DNA of 64,000 nucleotides from Branchiostoma floridae (lineage: Eukaryota; Chordata; Leptocardii; Amphioxiformes; Branchiostomatidae): assembly GCF_000003815.2 (NCBI RefSeq), contig NC_049979.1:25371899-25435898 (forward strand), in the 5' to 3' direction. How positions within the stretch are numbered: position 1 is the first letter of the stretch; each line of letters opens with the position of its first letter. Shown in pieces: positions 13,301 to 22,787 of this stretch. The position numbers and the translations under genes are program-made. The notes under the pieces were generated by a model that had not been told where the DNA came from, made no database searches, and was given only the letters and a program-made list of their open reading frames with translations.

Positions 13301-16300
13301 GAATTAAAACATGCAAATATTTGAAGTTTATGGGAAACCACACTCTGAACTACTGCTTTATTCCATCAGATGTTACAGGATCGCTTCCGAGAGTTTGCGA
13401 GGGACACGGGGAACATCGGGTCCGAGCGCGTGGCAGCGGCAAACGAGATATGCGACAAGTTGATTGACCAGGGCCACTCTGATGCGGCGACCATCGCAGA
13501 ATGGAAAGACGGTCTGAACGAGGCCTGGGCGGATCTCCTGGAGCTCATTGACACAAGAACGCAGATGTTGGCAGCATCTTACGAGCTCCACAAATTCTAC
13601 TATGACTGCAAGGAAGTCCTCGGCAGAATACAGGTAATCTGAGCCTTGTTGTGCATATGATTACCATGGTGGTAACATAAATGACACATAGCTTTTCCCT
13701 CTATTGTAAAGCAAATTTCTTACGGCTGAATTAACACTTGTTCTACAGGAGAAGCAGCAGTCCATGTCTGAAGAACTTGGCCGTGACGCTGCCAGCGTTA
13801 CAGACCTACAGAGGAAGCACACAACGTTTGAAGCCGACATTCAGGCCATTGGATCGCAGGTCGTCGCAGTCCAGGAGGATGCCAACCGACTGAAGTGTGC
13901 GTACGCCGGCGACAAGGCCAAGCAGATCGAACAGCGCGAGGCGGAGGTGCTGGAGGCATGGAACAACCTGAACATGGGTGTGGAGGGCCGCAAGGTCAAG
14001 TTGGGCGACACCCTGGATCTTCATCGCTTCTTCAACATGCAGCGGGACCTCATGCTCTGGATGGAGGGGATCATCAGGCAGATCAACACAGATGAGAGAC
14101 CTAGGTGGGCTTGTCTGACAGAAAACACTTCTTTTGTCTATTTTCGTTGTCTTTTTACATAATTCTGCATGTTAGTGTGTTATATCATAAGCTCTCTTGA
14201 GTTGAAGTAGTAGTTTGTGTTGTTTCCAACAGAGATGTGTCAGGCGTGGAACTACTGATGGACAACCATCGCAGTGTGGAAGCGGAGATCAATGCTCGTG
14301 ACGAGAGCTTTGCCGAGTGCATCCAGTTGGGCAACAGTCTGATTGAGAGGCAACATTATGCCTCCAAGGATGTGGAGGAGAAACTGGTGCAGCTGAAGGA
14401 GGAGCGGAAGACTATGGTGGATGCCTGGGAGAGAAGATGGGACTTCTTGCAGATCAGTGAGTCCCTCCCTGTTCCCTTAAGTTATGCTAAATCCATCCTG
14501 TCTAACCACCAGCATATATAAGTTTATTTCACGTGTTGTAATTATAAAACCAAAAAAGTCATGTAAGCTTTGGTAGTAGGACTTCTGAAGTGGTGGATTT
14601 TGATACAAGGCACAGGTCACTTTGAATATGAATTTTAGAAATCTTTTGTTTAATCCATAAGTCAAATTGTCAAAAGGTTAAGATAGTGAGGAAGAAATCA
14701 TGATAAGACTTAAATCAAATTAGTTGTGCAAGTTTAAGAGACTGGTGTTACTTTACTATTCCTCTTCCATTTTTAGTGCTGGAAGTGTACCAGTTTGCAC
14801 GGGATGCGTCACAGGCCGAGGCGTGGCTTATGTCCGTCCACGGATACCTAAACAAAGAGAATCTGGGAGTATGTACTTCATGCTCATTGATGTCTGTAGA
14901 TACATGTATGTCGCTGTATGTTGTGTAACGCTATACTTTCTCAATCAGTGCTTGAGGTATACCAGTTTGCTAGAGATGCCACGCAAGCAGAGTCGTGGCT
15001 AAGTGGTCAGGATGCTTACCTCGGGAAGGACTACCTTGGAGTACGTATGAACCTGTCTTAGATGTTGGGTATGGTGTTTGTAGACCCAAAGTGCCTTCCA
15101 CATAGTTAACTGTGTAACAATCTACAGCAATGCTTATTACCATTGATACCCTGAAATTCCTCAAAAGCAGTATCCTTAAGTTGTCCCCATGAAGGGTGTA
15201 ATATGTATGTCGGTTTGCTGAAGGTTAGAAAATGATGGCAGACCATGTGTCTTTAAGTAAGACATTGTGCTGTGTTTTATAAAGTTGAATTGATGTTTAT
15301 GAATCAATACAACGGCTTTGACAACAAACATTATGCTCTTTAGACGAACATCCTGAAGTTGTGTTTTGTCCTTCAAATGTTCTTTTGAAAGTATTACTTT
15401 CATGTGTTCTATTGCAAGTGTTCTAACAGCAATAGAAACAGCCACAAAGATGTGGTCTTGTTAACACGTTCTCTTACTAAACACTGTTCGTTTGTCCCCA
15501 TCAGGATTCCGTGGCTGAGGTGGAGAAATTGATCAAGAAACACGAGGCATTCGAGAAATCCACGGGCACACAGGTGGAGCGCTTCACAGCCCTGGAGAGA
15601 CTTACCACCGTACGTGAACCTTCAGCCTTTTCTGAATGTCCATTTCGATGCAGTTTGGGTTATGCATTGTAGTTTACATTTGTTTTTGGAATAGGAAAAT
15701 ATTGAATGTTTTCCCTTCCTCTTACCAGCTTGAGCTACGGGAAAAGAAGAAGTCAGAGGAAGAGGATTTCCGCCGCACACATCCAGAGAGCCCCAAAGCT
15801 GTGTCACCACCAAAGTCTCCAGAAAGGTAACAAACCGCATTACCATATGCAGACCATGTACAAAACTGGAGCACTATCCAACCCCAACCCCAACCCCACC
15901 ACACATTTCCCAAACATAAACAGTGTCTTGTAGGAAGGATGAGAGATTTCCTAGCTAGGTTTTGCAATAAACAACACAATACATAGTCTTTTCTCCACAT
16001 GTACAATTGGATTTTCAGTCAAAAGAAACGAAATCAATAAAGTGAGGTATTTGTCAACAGAAGAAGGAACATGTAACTTACACAGGGTTGGACAAGTCAT
16101 TTGCCCGATTGCCATGGGTAAGTAAAACCATTGATTCAGCAAGTGGATACTCTTGCCCAAACAGGCTAGTGCAATTTTCTTGGATGCCCTACATTAAAAC
16201 AAATAAGGAATGAGACATTTGATGTAGAAATGTTTGGGGAAATCTACAGATCGTTTCCCCATAAGAATATCATATTGATGTCCATCAAAAGTATGGTCTT

Positions 16301-19300
16301 TTCAAAATGGATTTAACAACATGCAAGAAATGACATTTCAGAGGATAAACAAACTCAGAAATTTAACATAGCAAGCATCTTAAAGCTCCAGATTCTTTCT
16401 TACTGGTTTGGGTAGATTTTTTACATACTTGTCCTCTAGTGCTAGGGGATTTATTTTATGGAATCTTGTCCAACCCTGTAACAGTTGCTGGTTATAAAAT
16501 GTAACATCCATCAACCATCCATTTATTTATGATTTATTATTCACATTTCAGTATTGTAATTGTTATGTTTTTTTTATGTTTTTGTTTTATGATATTACTT
16601 TTTTGTTTTGTTTTACGTTTTTGTGTTGTATTATTATGTTGTTATCTCTGTGTTTTATTTCTCTGTCCTCAAGATATCCTTAAAACTTGTGCCTTATTGA
16701 GATCAGCCATTGGAGACAATGGAAAGATTCCAATTACTGGAACCAAATTAAAAATTCTAGTCTAAAGTACCCCCCCCCCCTCCCCCAGGTAAATTGTGAT
16801 GGCTTTACAGAGCTTAACATAGATCAGCAGCCTGCAAATCAGGAGCCTCCTTCAGTTGGTTGGAGGTTTTGCAAGCTGCTGGTTCTCCATCTAACAATCC
16901 CCCCAAAAAGCCCAGGTCAACATAAACCTACCTCAATATACCATACATACTAGCCATGACTCGGACGACGAGGCCACCTGGCAGGCTTCGCCCGAACCGC
17001 AGGTTGTCCAAGCCTCCTTCCAGCAGCATGCGCTGGAAACTGACCTTGACTCTGCCGAGGTCGCGCAGCACCACGTGTCGTTTGCGGAGCCCGGGTCCCC
17101 GATGTGGGTTGAGGTGCACGACACCCCCGTGGATGACGAGCATGACCCCTCCTCACACCTGGATGTTTCCACTGACATTGATACTGACCCTGAGACTAAT
17201 GTTGACATTGGTGCCAGGTATACTTCCCATGATTTCAACAACCGTCACATGGAGACCAGTCCTTAGCAGGGCTTGGCCAGGCAGCATCAATACAATACTT
17301 TTGGATACGTGCAGAAATCATTCCCCTATAATGCAAATGCTTTGTTTTCCTCTTATTTTTTATTGGTGCTGCCAGTGCCACCATATTTGACCATGCTAAG
17401 GAATGGACTGCATCATTCAAGTCGCTAACTTCTCATTTAACCTGTCCAATAACAAGGCAAATGAATAACAGCCTGAAGATCATGCATGACAGAAACACCT
17501 TCATCACCAAGCATGCCAATAAATTAATTCAGGCCTGAAGAAGCAAACTGCCCTCACAATCATAATAACTACTGTATATGCATGCTGCTGTCAATCATCA
17601 TCATCATAACACACAACATATGTACCCTGTCCTGCGTTTTCCATCTATTCAGTACTTAACATATTCATCCAGATAATACAAGAGACAATCACGAACATGG
17701 TAGTGGGAAATCCTACGGACTATATGTTACGCAAACCAACCTATCTAGCAGCCCTGTTCTATCCTGATTATTTAAACAGTAGCATTAGATCGTTGGAAAT
17801 AATTATGAACCTAATATAAATTCTGCTGTCCTTAAGAATATAAATCATATCAGTTTCTTATTACTGAAGAAAGTCTCTAATTTTCATAAAATATAGATTC
17901 TGAAATATGTACAAGCTTTTAGAGAATTACTCTTTAGTTTGGCCAATAATCTGTAGTTTGTGAAGATCTCTTTCAGCTTGTTATGTCTGTCTGCTTGTAA
18001 TTAGGGTTAGGTAACACTGCTCTATGCTTGGATGACATCTAGTAATGCACTAGTCGTCTAGTTGTAATCCTATTGTACATTGATATGATATTGAAAGTAC
18101 AGTGAATTGTTTGTATGATTTTTTAGTAACCGATATGCATCTCATGCCAATTGAAGCTACTGTGGGTTCCTCAGAAGAAAAGTCAAAGTCTCTACAGACT
18201 GATTTGTCTGTTTGAGCAGTGCTCAGTTGCATGTTACCTATCTGATTGTCTGGTGCTATTTTTCAACAGGGAGGAAGCCCAGGCCATTGTGGATGGCGAA
18301 GTGGCTGAGCCTGCTAAACCTTCCCCAGACCGACAGGTATGTTCCTTTTTTAAATGTGCTCTTAAGACAGAAAAGGACATTGTGGCACTTCATGCGAGTT
18401 GATAACTTCTTGAGGCCTTAGGGGCACTGTATCTATCCGGTATGTGCATTCATCTGTAACCTCACAGTAAAATGTAGGACCAAAGGTGTCAGTAGCCTTG
18501 GATTTCTCCTGCCGTTTTAAAACAGTTGTTTGTGTATGTTGCAGCAGCCCGTAGTGAATGGCGAACATGAGGCAGCACAGGAAGTGGCACCGGCTGAACC
18601 CGCTGTAGTGAACGACAGCGGAGAGCCAGCCCAGGCAGAACCTACCATGGAGGGCATGCTGCACAGGAAACATGAGTGGGAGGCTCATGCCAAGAAGGCC
18701 TCCAACAGGTACACGGTCATAGTACTCGTGCAAATCTAGTTCTATAGTCTGGTCTACTCCACACATTGGCAGATAATCACAATTTCATTACCTGAGGATA
18801 AAAAAAAAAGGAAAATAAGGCAACCTGAAGAAGTCAACCTGGCCATCCATGTGGCAGAGTTTATTACACAATGATGAAAGCATCTGACTGAATATGTTGC
18901 TGAAGTTTTTGCCAGGAGAAAGTCTTGAAGCTTGTTGTAAGAACCTTATTAACCCTATCCAATGACCTACCGCATGATACATGATTGATGATACTATTCA
19001 CGATACAGAAAGGGTGGTCTGAAAATGCCTGATTGATTATACACCAGCTCATTGAGATGTGCATATATTAACCACCCTCCCCTTCCCAGGTCCTGGAGCA
19101 CAGTTTACACTGTCCTACGTGAAGGCATGCTCAGTTTCCACAAGGACCAGAAGGCCTTTTCCTCCAATGTCACCTTCCATGGGGAGGAACCCGTCACAGT
19201 GGTGGGGGGCACCTGTGAGGCAGCTACCAATTACACCAAGAAAAAGAATGTCTTCAGGCTTAAGTGAGTGGCCCTTGAAGACCACATCTGAACACTAGCA

Positions 19301-20142
19301 TTTGTTTCTCCTGTTTATTTTTTGCATTTCTCCTTGTAGCTTTGCAAATTTGCTGGGTTAAGGTAGTCTATAGCTGGTGGTGGTCTGATCATGTGTCATT
19401 TGTTTCTTTCAGGTTGGCCAATGGTGGAGAATACCTATTCCAGGCTAAGGATGAGGTAAAAAGAAAACCTTGCATTTTTGTCATGCACACAAACGCTATT
19501 TATTTTATTTTGTAAATTTATCAAGCATAGCTGATTGTAGTGACCTCTTGCCTTCTTAAAGTTTGTAGTTAACATTGTGGGGGCTCTGGCAGATTGTAAG
19601 AGTATGCTTTTTTTGTGTTGTAAATTTTGCTTACTTCAGTGGAGTAAGTGTTGCTCATCCTGTGGGGGCTTTGCAATAAGAATAGGATGTTGCAAGCCAC
19701 ATGCTCTCCTGTTGTCACTTTGGTGCTAGTGTTCAGTGCTGTCCAACTTAACACCCCACCCACCCTTGAAGTGTCAAAACCCTTGATGAAGAGATTTTGA
19801 GTTATATCAATATATTTCAAAGCATGATACAGTTTTACACATTGAATTAGTTTTATTCCAGTCACACCAACATGTCCAGAGAGGCTTCAATCATCACAGG
19901 TTTGTAAAGCAAGGTTTATGTTTAGACAAGGAGACATCATTGAACTCTTCCAAACCTTTTCTTGCCTGCAGGATGAAATGAACTTCTGGATTCACAAGAT
20001 ATCAAGCATAGCAGATGTAGGAGAGTCCAAGGAGCCGGCACGTGCAGCCACATATCCACCTACACGTGGGGAGGCAGGGGACTCCTCTCCCCAGGCACCC
20101 GAGAGGAAGAAGAGAGGGTTCTTTACTCTTAAGAAGAAATAA
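1382..20142 (+). CDS. SPTB: Beta-spectrin, 3' part (repeats 6-17, linker, PH domain)
   Basis: Beta-spectrin cross-links actin with alpha-spectrin in the membrane skeleton and binds ankyrin. Exons: 1382-1546, 1717-1919, 2226-2322, 2465-2593, 3946-3996, 4560-4625, 4936-5015, 5699-5849, 6164-6376, 7213-7385, 7840-7930, 8283-8429, 8967-9230, 9578-9705, 10966-11062, 11461-11550, 12035-12235, 12344-12421, 12537-12667, 13055-13259, 13370-13633, 13749-14104, 14233-14456, 14777-14868 or 14949-15040, 15505-15609, 15729-15826, 18270-18336, 18545-18708, 19090-19263, 19413-19455, 19972-20142. The sum is 4518 nt (1505 residues) ending at TAA 20140-20142. The repeats show the conserved helix-A tryptophan in turn, for example [34 protein letters not shown] and [13 protein letters not shown]. 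Helix-A counting to the last partial repeat makes the first visible repeat number 6. Conservation of repeats 14-15 and PH supports the conventional beta class rather than beta-heavy. CH domains and repeats 1-5 lie off the window. Confidence 0.95.
3598..3645 (+). CDS. Candidate 48-nt cassette exon, spectrin repeat 7
   Basis: This segment starts after a C-rich tract and an AG, ends before GTACAA, and reads 16 codons ([16 protein letters not shown]) without a stop. It is phase 0 at both ends and lies in the intron between phase-0 boundaries at 2593 and 3946, so inclusion keeps the frame. The peptide is charged and helix-like, as expected in repeat 7. The acceptor is only moderate and no homologous exon is known to me. 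Confidence 0.35.
5092..5385 (-). repeat. 5S rRNA-derived SINE (SINE3-like head)
   Basis: On the minus strand, 5383 down to about 5265 reads as a diverged 5S rRNA. It opens with GGCTATGGCCGTGGTGCG, has an internal AAGTTAAGCA (box A-like) and GTACTTGGATGGGAGACC (box C), and ends with GATGCTGTAGCC. About 170 nt of unrelated tail follow, ending in AAGGAGGTTAA. A 5S head with its internal promoter plus a non-5S tail is the structure of 5S-derived SINEs rather than a plain 5S pseudogene. It sits in the intron between exons 4936-5015 and 5699-5849. Confidence 0.75.
6917..6937 (+). CDS. Candidate 21-nt microexon, spectrin repeat 9
   Basis: Seven codons (RRSGMDQ) lie between a long C/T tract ending CATCACAG and the donor GTATGG. 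The flanking constitutive exons end and begin in phase 0, so the microexon can be included without shifting the frame. The insertion point is after FLTKQDAP, in the helix A to B loop of repeat 9. This is predicted from splice signals only, with no transcript evidence. Confidence 0.5.
8560..8651. repeat. Foldback (hairpin) element in spectrin intron
   Basis: The arms AATACAGCACAGTGTATTCC (from 8560) and the complement of GGAATACACCGTGTTGTATT (ending 8651) pair with few mismatches around a GC-rich centre. This is a MITE-like inverted repeat in the intron between exons 8283-8429 and 8967-9230. Confidence 0.6.
10333..10353 (+). CDS. Candidate 21-nt microexon, spectrin repeat 11 helix C
   Basis: The segment follows a strong T-rich tract (TTTTATTTTCCTTTTGAAG) and precedes GTATAT. 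Read in phase 2, as the neighbouring exons require, it inserts seven residues (S-CSPVEA at the junction) with no stop. The flanking exons 9578-9705 and 10966-11062 are phase 2 at the shared junction, so the frame is kept. Seven residues equal one heptad of the triple-helical repeat. There is no transcript evidence. Confidence 0.55.
10485..10523 (+). CDS. Candidate 39-nt cassette exon, spectrin repeat 11 helix C
   Basis: Acceptor TTCGTACAG follows a C/T-rich run and the donor is GTATGT. In phase 2 it adds 13 residues ([12 protein letters not shown] plus junction residues) and stays open. It shares phase with the 21-nt microexon 130 bp upstream, so either, both or neither could be used between VQVEE and RFSQLEG. 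It is rich in Ser/Thr. Confidence 0.55.
11597..11953. mobile_element. hAT-like non-autonomous DNA transposon
   Basis: Terminal inverted repeats CAGGGTTGTAGCCAGC and GCTGGCTACAACCCTG are perfect. They are flanked by an exact 8-bp duplication ATGTCAAT (11589-11596 and 11954-11961). The CAGGG end and the 8-bp duplication fit the hAT superfamily. There is no transposase. It lies in the spectrin intron between exons 11461-11550 and 12035-12235. Confidence 0.85.
12815..13020. repeat. Probable dispersed SINE-like repeat remnant
   Basis: The segment with AGTGCCTTTCCCAAGGG followed by a GAACCCAGAACCTTTGGG block, running toward ACACTGACACGAC, resembles a dispersed tRNA-like repeat common in marine animal genomes. 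This rests on motif resemblance only; no ends or duplications were found. Confidence 0.35.
13055..14104 (+). other. SPTB: Ankyrin-binding repeats 14-15 of beta-spectrin (exons 13055-13259, 13370-13633, 13749-14104)
   Basis: These three exons encode the segment that in other animals binds the ZU5 domains of ankyrin. The helix-A run [20 protein letters not shown], then [20 protein letters not shown] and [14 protein letters not shown], are close to invariant between this protein and my recollection of vertebrate beta-spectrins. The third exon continues into repeat 16 ([15 protein letters not shown]). Ankyrin binding is therefore probably conserved. No optional exon was seen in this stretch. Confidence 0.85.
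14777..14868 (+). CDS. SPTB: Mutually exclusive exon a, spectrin repeat 17
   Basis: This 92-nt exon encodes [20 protein letters not shown] followed by [10 protein letters not shown]. It is helix A and the A-B loop of the last, partial repeat, which pairs with alpha-spectrin in the tetramer. It starts in phase 1 (completing ATG after the A at 14456) and ends in phase 0 before GTATGT. Its tandem partner at 14949-15040 has the same length and phases. Only 80 nt separate the two. Confidence 0.85.
14949..15040 (+). CDS. SPTB: Mutually exclusive exon b, spectrin repeat 17
   Basis: This 92-nt exon encodes [20 protein letters not shown] followed by [10 protein letters not shown]. Twenty of 30 residues match exon a, and most differences fall in the second half. 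The GQxxYL pattern is closer to vertebrate beta-spectrin than exon a is. If spliced after exon a it would be read out of frame and reach TAA at 15000-15002, so a transcript can use only one of the two. Confidence 0.85.
16954..17217 (+). CDS. Candidate 264-nt acidic cassette exon in the spectrin linker
   Basis: This segment is flanked by TACTAG and GTATAC and keeps phase 2 at both ends. It is open for 88 codons in the spectrin frame and rich in Asp, Glu and His (for example [35 protein letters not shown]). It would sit between the SPPKSPE linker and the [10 protein letters not shown] exon, ahead of the PH domain. It is GC-rich against an AT-rich intron, which favours a real exon. The acceptor lacks a strong pyrimidine tract, so optional use is likely. 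Confidence 0.6.
18545..20142 (+). other. SPTB: PH domain and C-terminus of beta-spectrin
   Basis: The last four exons encode a PH domain, which binds phosphoinositides at the membrane. It opens with [19 protein letters not shown], continues through [20 protein letters not shown] and [19 protein letters not shown], and ends with the helix [15 protein letters not shown] basic tail, [11 protein letters not shown], precedes the TAA. The acceptor at 18541-18547 is a tandem CAGCAG, so one glutamine may be optional. Confidence 0.9.
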
Positions 20143-22787
20143 AAAGTGCTAGTGCTTTTAACCACTAAGTTGCATGTATCGTGTACTAAGAATCTCTATA
20201 TAATGTTAAAATGTAATGTCTCAAATTTTAACTGGTATGTAGCGAATGAGGAGTTTACTGTTACAAGTCATAGTGTAAACTGTACTCAGTGTCAATCCTG
20301 TCTTCAGATAATTCTGGAACCATTTTGTGGCTATTACTGCTATTACTGGATGCTTTACGAGATGTGAACAGAATCCTGCTGTGATTTTCGAGAACTACAT
20401 AGCAATTTCTTCATTATTCATAGTACTGGTTAAGAGAACTTATGGATCCAAATAAAAAAGGTGCTGTAAGACTAAGAGAACATGGTAATATAAGGTAATG
20501 TCTGCCGCTTCTACAGTGTTGTTTCCCTTGCATATGCAATACCCTTGTAGCATTAGGGATGTACCTGTGTATGAACGTGCTGTCTGACAGTCAATCATTT
20601 AGAGGAAAGTAAGGACTCCACTATTGGGCAGCAAATCTTCATGTTTTCAAGTTAGAGCATGCCCTCTGGTAGGTGTTGAAGCAATTGCAATGCTTTGTTT
20701 ATTTGGATGTTTGATACACACCATGCATTGGCAGAGGAGACTGGTTTGTCACAATCTGACTTTTCTATGTGATGTAGCAACGGAAATGTTGAGGCAAGAC
20801 TCTCGCTTCCGTCAACCACTGTCCAGGTTTTTTTTCTGTTTGTACATGTATTTTTGTTAGACATAGAAGGCCTCGTACCCACTTCATGTAATTCTATAAT
20901 CAAAAATAGAATTTTTTTTACTGTGCATTCTCAGCTGCCAAGTTTGCTTGTCTTTTGTTGGTTGGTCAAGAACAAGAGATTGTACTCTTGCAACTTTCAA
21001 GCTCACGCATAAGTGTTGCATAACCACTTGGGGCAAAAGACAATAAGTGTTCAGATAACCTGTGCTTGCTTTCCAGAAGAAAATAAATCTACAAATTAGA
21101 AATATTGGTGGTTTGTTCTTTTGTGTGGTTATTCAATATTCAAGGAATGTTGAGTAGGCTAGGTAGGCTTTGTGAGCACAAGATAAACAGGATAATGATT
21201 GTGTAACTTTAATTGAAATGGCAGGAAATATTCAACATTGTCCATTCGAATCAAAATGTACAAAACATAAAACCTACAATGTAGGAGGTAACAGCACAGA
21301 AAACAGCATTTATCACAGATATAGTGAATATGAACAGTTTACATGGATAGACATAATGGCTAGCCTATTCAACTGTTCAGCTGTTATACTTCAAGGAAAA
21401 TCAATTGAAATTTTTCTATGGTTGCATACTAAAAACTTGATCTATTCTGAATGGCCGTTAAAGGGGATTTTACATCACAAGTATTGCCTAGCCTCAATGG
21501 AAAACAATTCTGCACTAAGGGTTTATTCTTTCATCTCTACTGGAATACAAACCTATCACCAAAGCTAACTCAAAGGAACAAACACAACACATTGGGTACA
21601 TAATATTCATTTGCAATAATACAACCTAAAACAGATAACATGTCAACCAAATTGTCCACATAACTGTACAATACAATACAACAGCAATGTTAGATGTTGA
21701 CCAGTGCTTTTACATGTTGAAGATCCTACACATACAAAAATGTACATGTACTATTGTTTTAAAAATTTGTAGTGTTCACAAAAAAAGGAGCAAAGACCAA
21801 GCTCTAATCATTACATAAGTTTGATCTGAACTGTACATTCAAATTTGCTACCACAAGCGCAAATCCAATTCTCCCAAGCATGTGGTTACCTTTAACCAGT
21901 CTCGAAATGCTGTAATACGATGTAATGTAGAAATGACATGAACAAGACATACCACAGTTTCCTCTCTGCTGGTAACAATATGGACAACAAACTAAATCCA
22001 CTAGAACATAAAGTTGAGATTCCATTTTTTTAACTTCAATGACAATAGATAATCTCTACCAAAGTTTACTTTTGATAACATATTTTCACACCTTATGTTG
22101 GTTGTACAAATGTACACACACAGAGTAGTCTTAGTTAAATGTCTTACATCATATTCATAATCATAGGTAAATAAATAAAGCCTTTGGTGATGGAATGGCT
22201 TACATGTTAAAATTGCCATCACACACTAAAGGAACCTGATAAATAACCCTAGCAAGTCCACCATGCCCAAAGACAGCCTTCCATACAGATTTCAATGCTA
22301 TCATTGACAGTGACCAGGCTAGCATGATAAATAGACCCCTTGAACCACAAGGACTGCTTTCATCACGGGGAAATTTTACTCACAAATTTAAACCTATATG
22401 ACATTTACACAGTACAATAAAGGCCAAGTAGGGAAGGGGAATAGCCACATACACTATATGGCGAAGTTTGACTGCATGTGTGCAGGCACCAGGCTGGCCA
22501 GCAGAAGTGTATACTTGCAATATGCCAGGTCCATTTTGGTGGGTGTCCACAAAAGCTTAAAGTATCATTGTCTTCTGCGTTCGGTTTTTCGAACGTGTTC
22601 TTTATTTACGGATGAGCGTGATGAGTAAAATCCCCCTATGACGAAGGCAGTTCGTGTGGTTCAAAGGGGTCTATTGATCTTACAACATTCAAGGACCAGA
22701 CTTTTACATGCTCTGATATAGGCAGTGGTTTCATGCAGTAAATACCTGAAAGAAGCATGACTACTTGTACATATGTGGAGGTGGATG
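20143..22787. other. Convergent 3' UTRs of spectrin and CoREST
   Basis: No coding exon is seen. Spectrin transcripts run rightward to a probable poly(A) site near 21100. CoREST transcripts run leftward from 22787. A minus-strand AATAAA (plus-strand TTTATT at 22601-22606) and another at 21522-21527 are possible CoREST poly(A) signals; the second would leave only about 400 bp between the two transcript ends. Confidence 0.5.
21082..21087 (+). terminator. Probable poly(A) signal of beta-spectrin
   Basis: AATAAA is followed about 20 nt later by a GT-rich stretch (GGTGGTTTGTTCTTTTGTGTGG), the usual arrangement around a cleavage site. Other AATAAA matches lie close to the stop codon and near 20449, so shorter 3' UTRs are possible. 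Confidence 0.55.

Noticed and set aside
16674-16683. ATATCCTTAA as a U12-type AT-AC donor
   Set aside because: It matches the motif but has no exon joined to it and no matching branch point and AC acceptor in a sensible phase.
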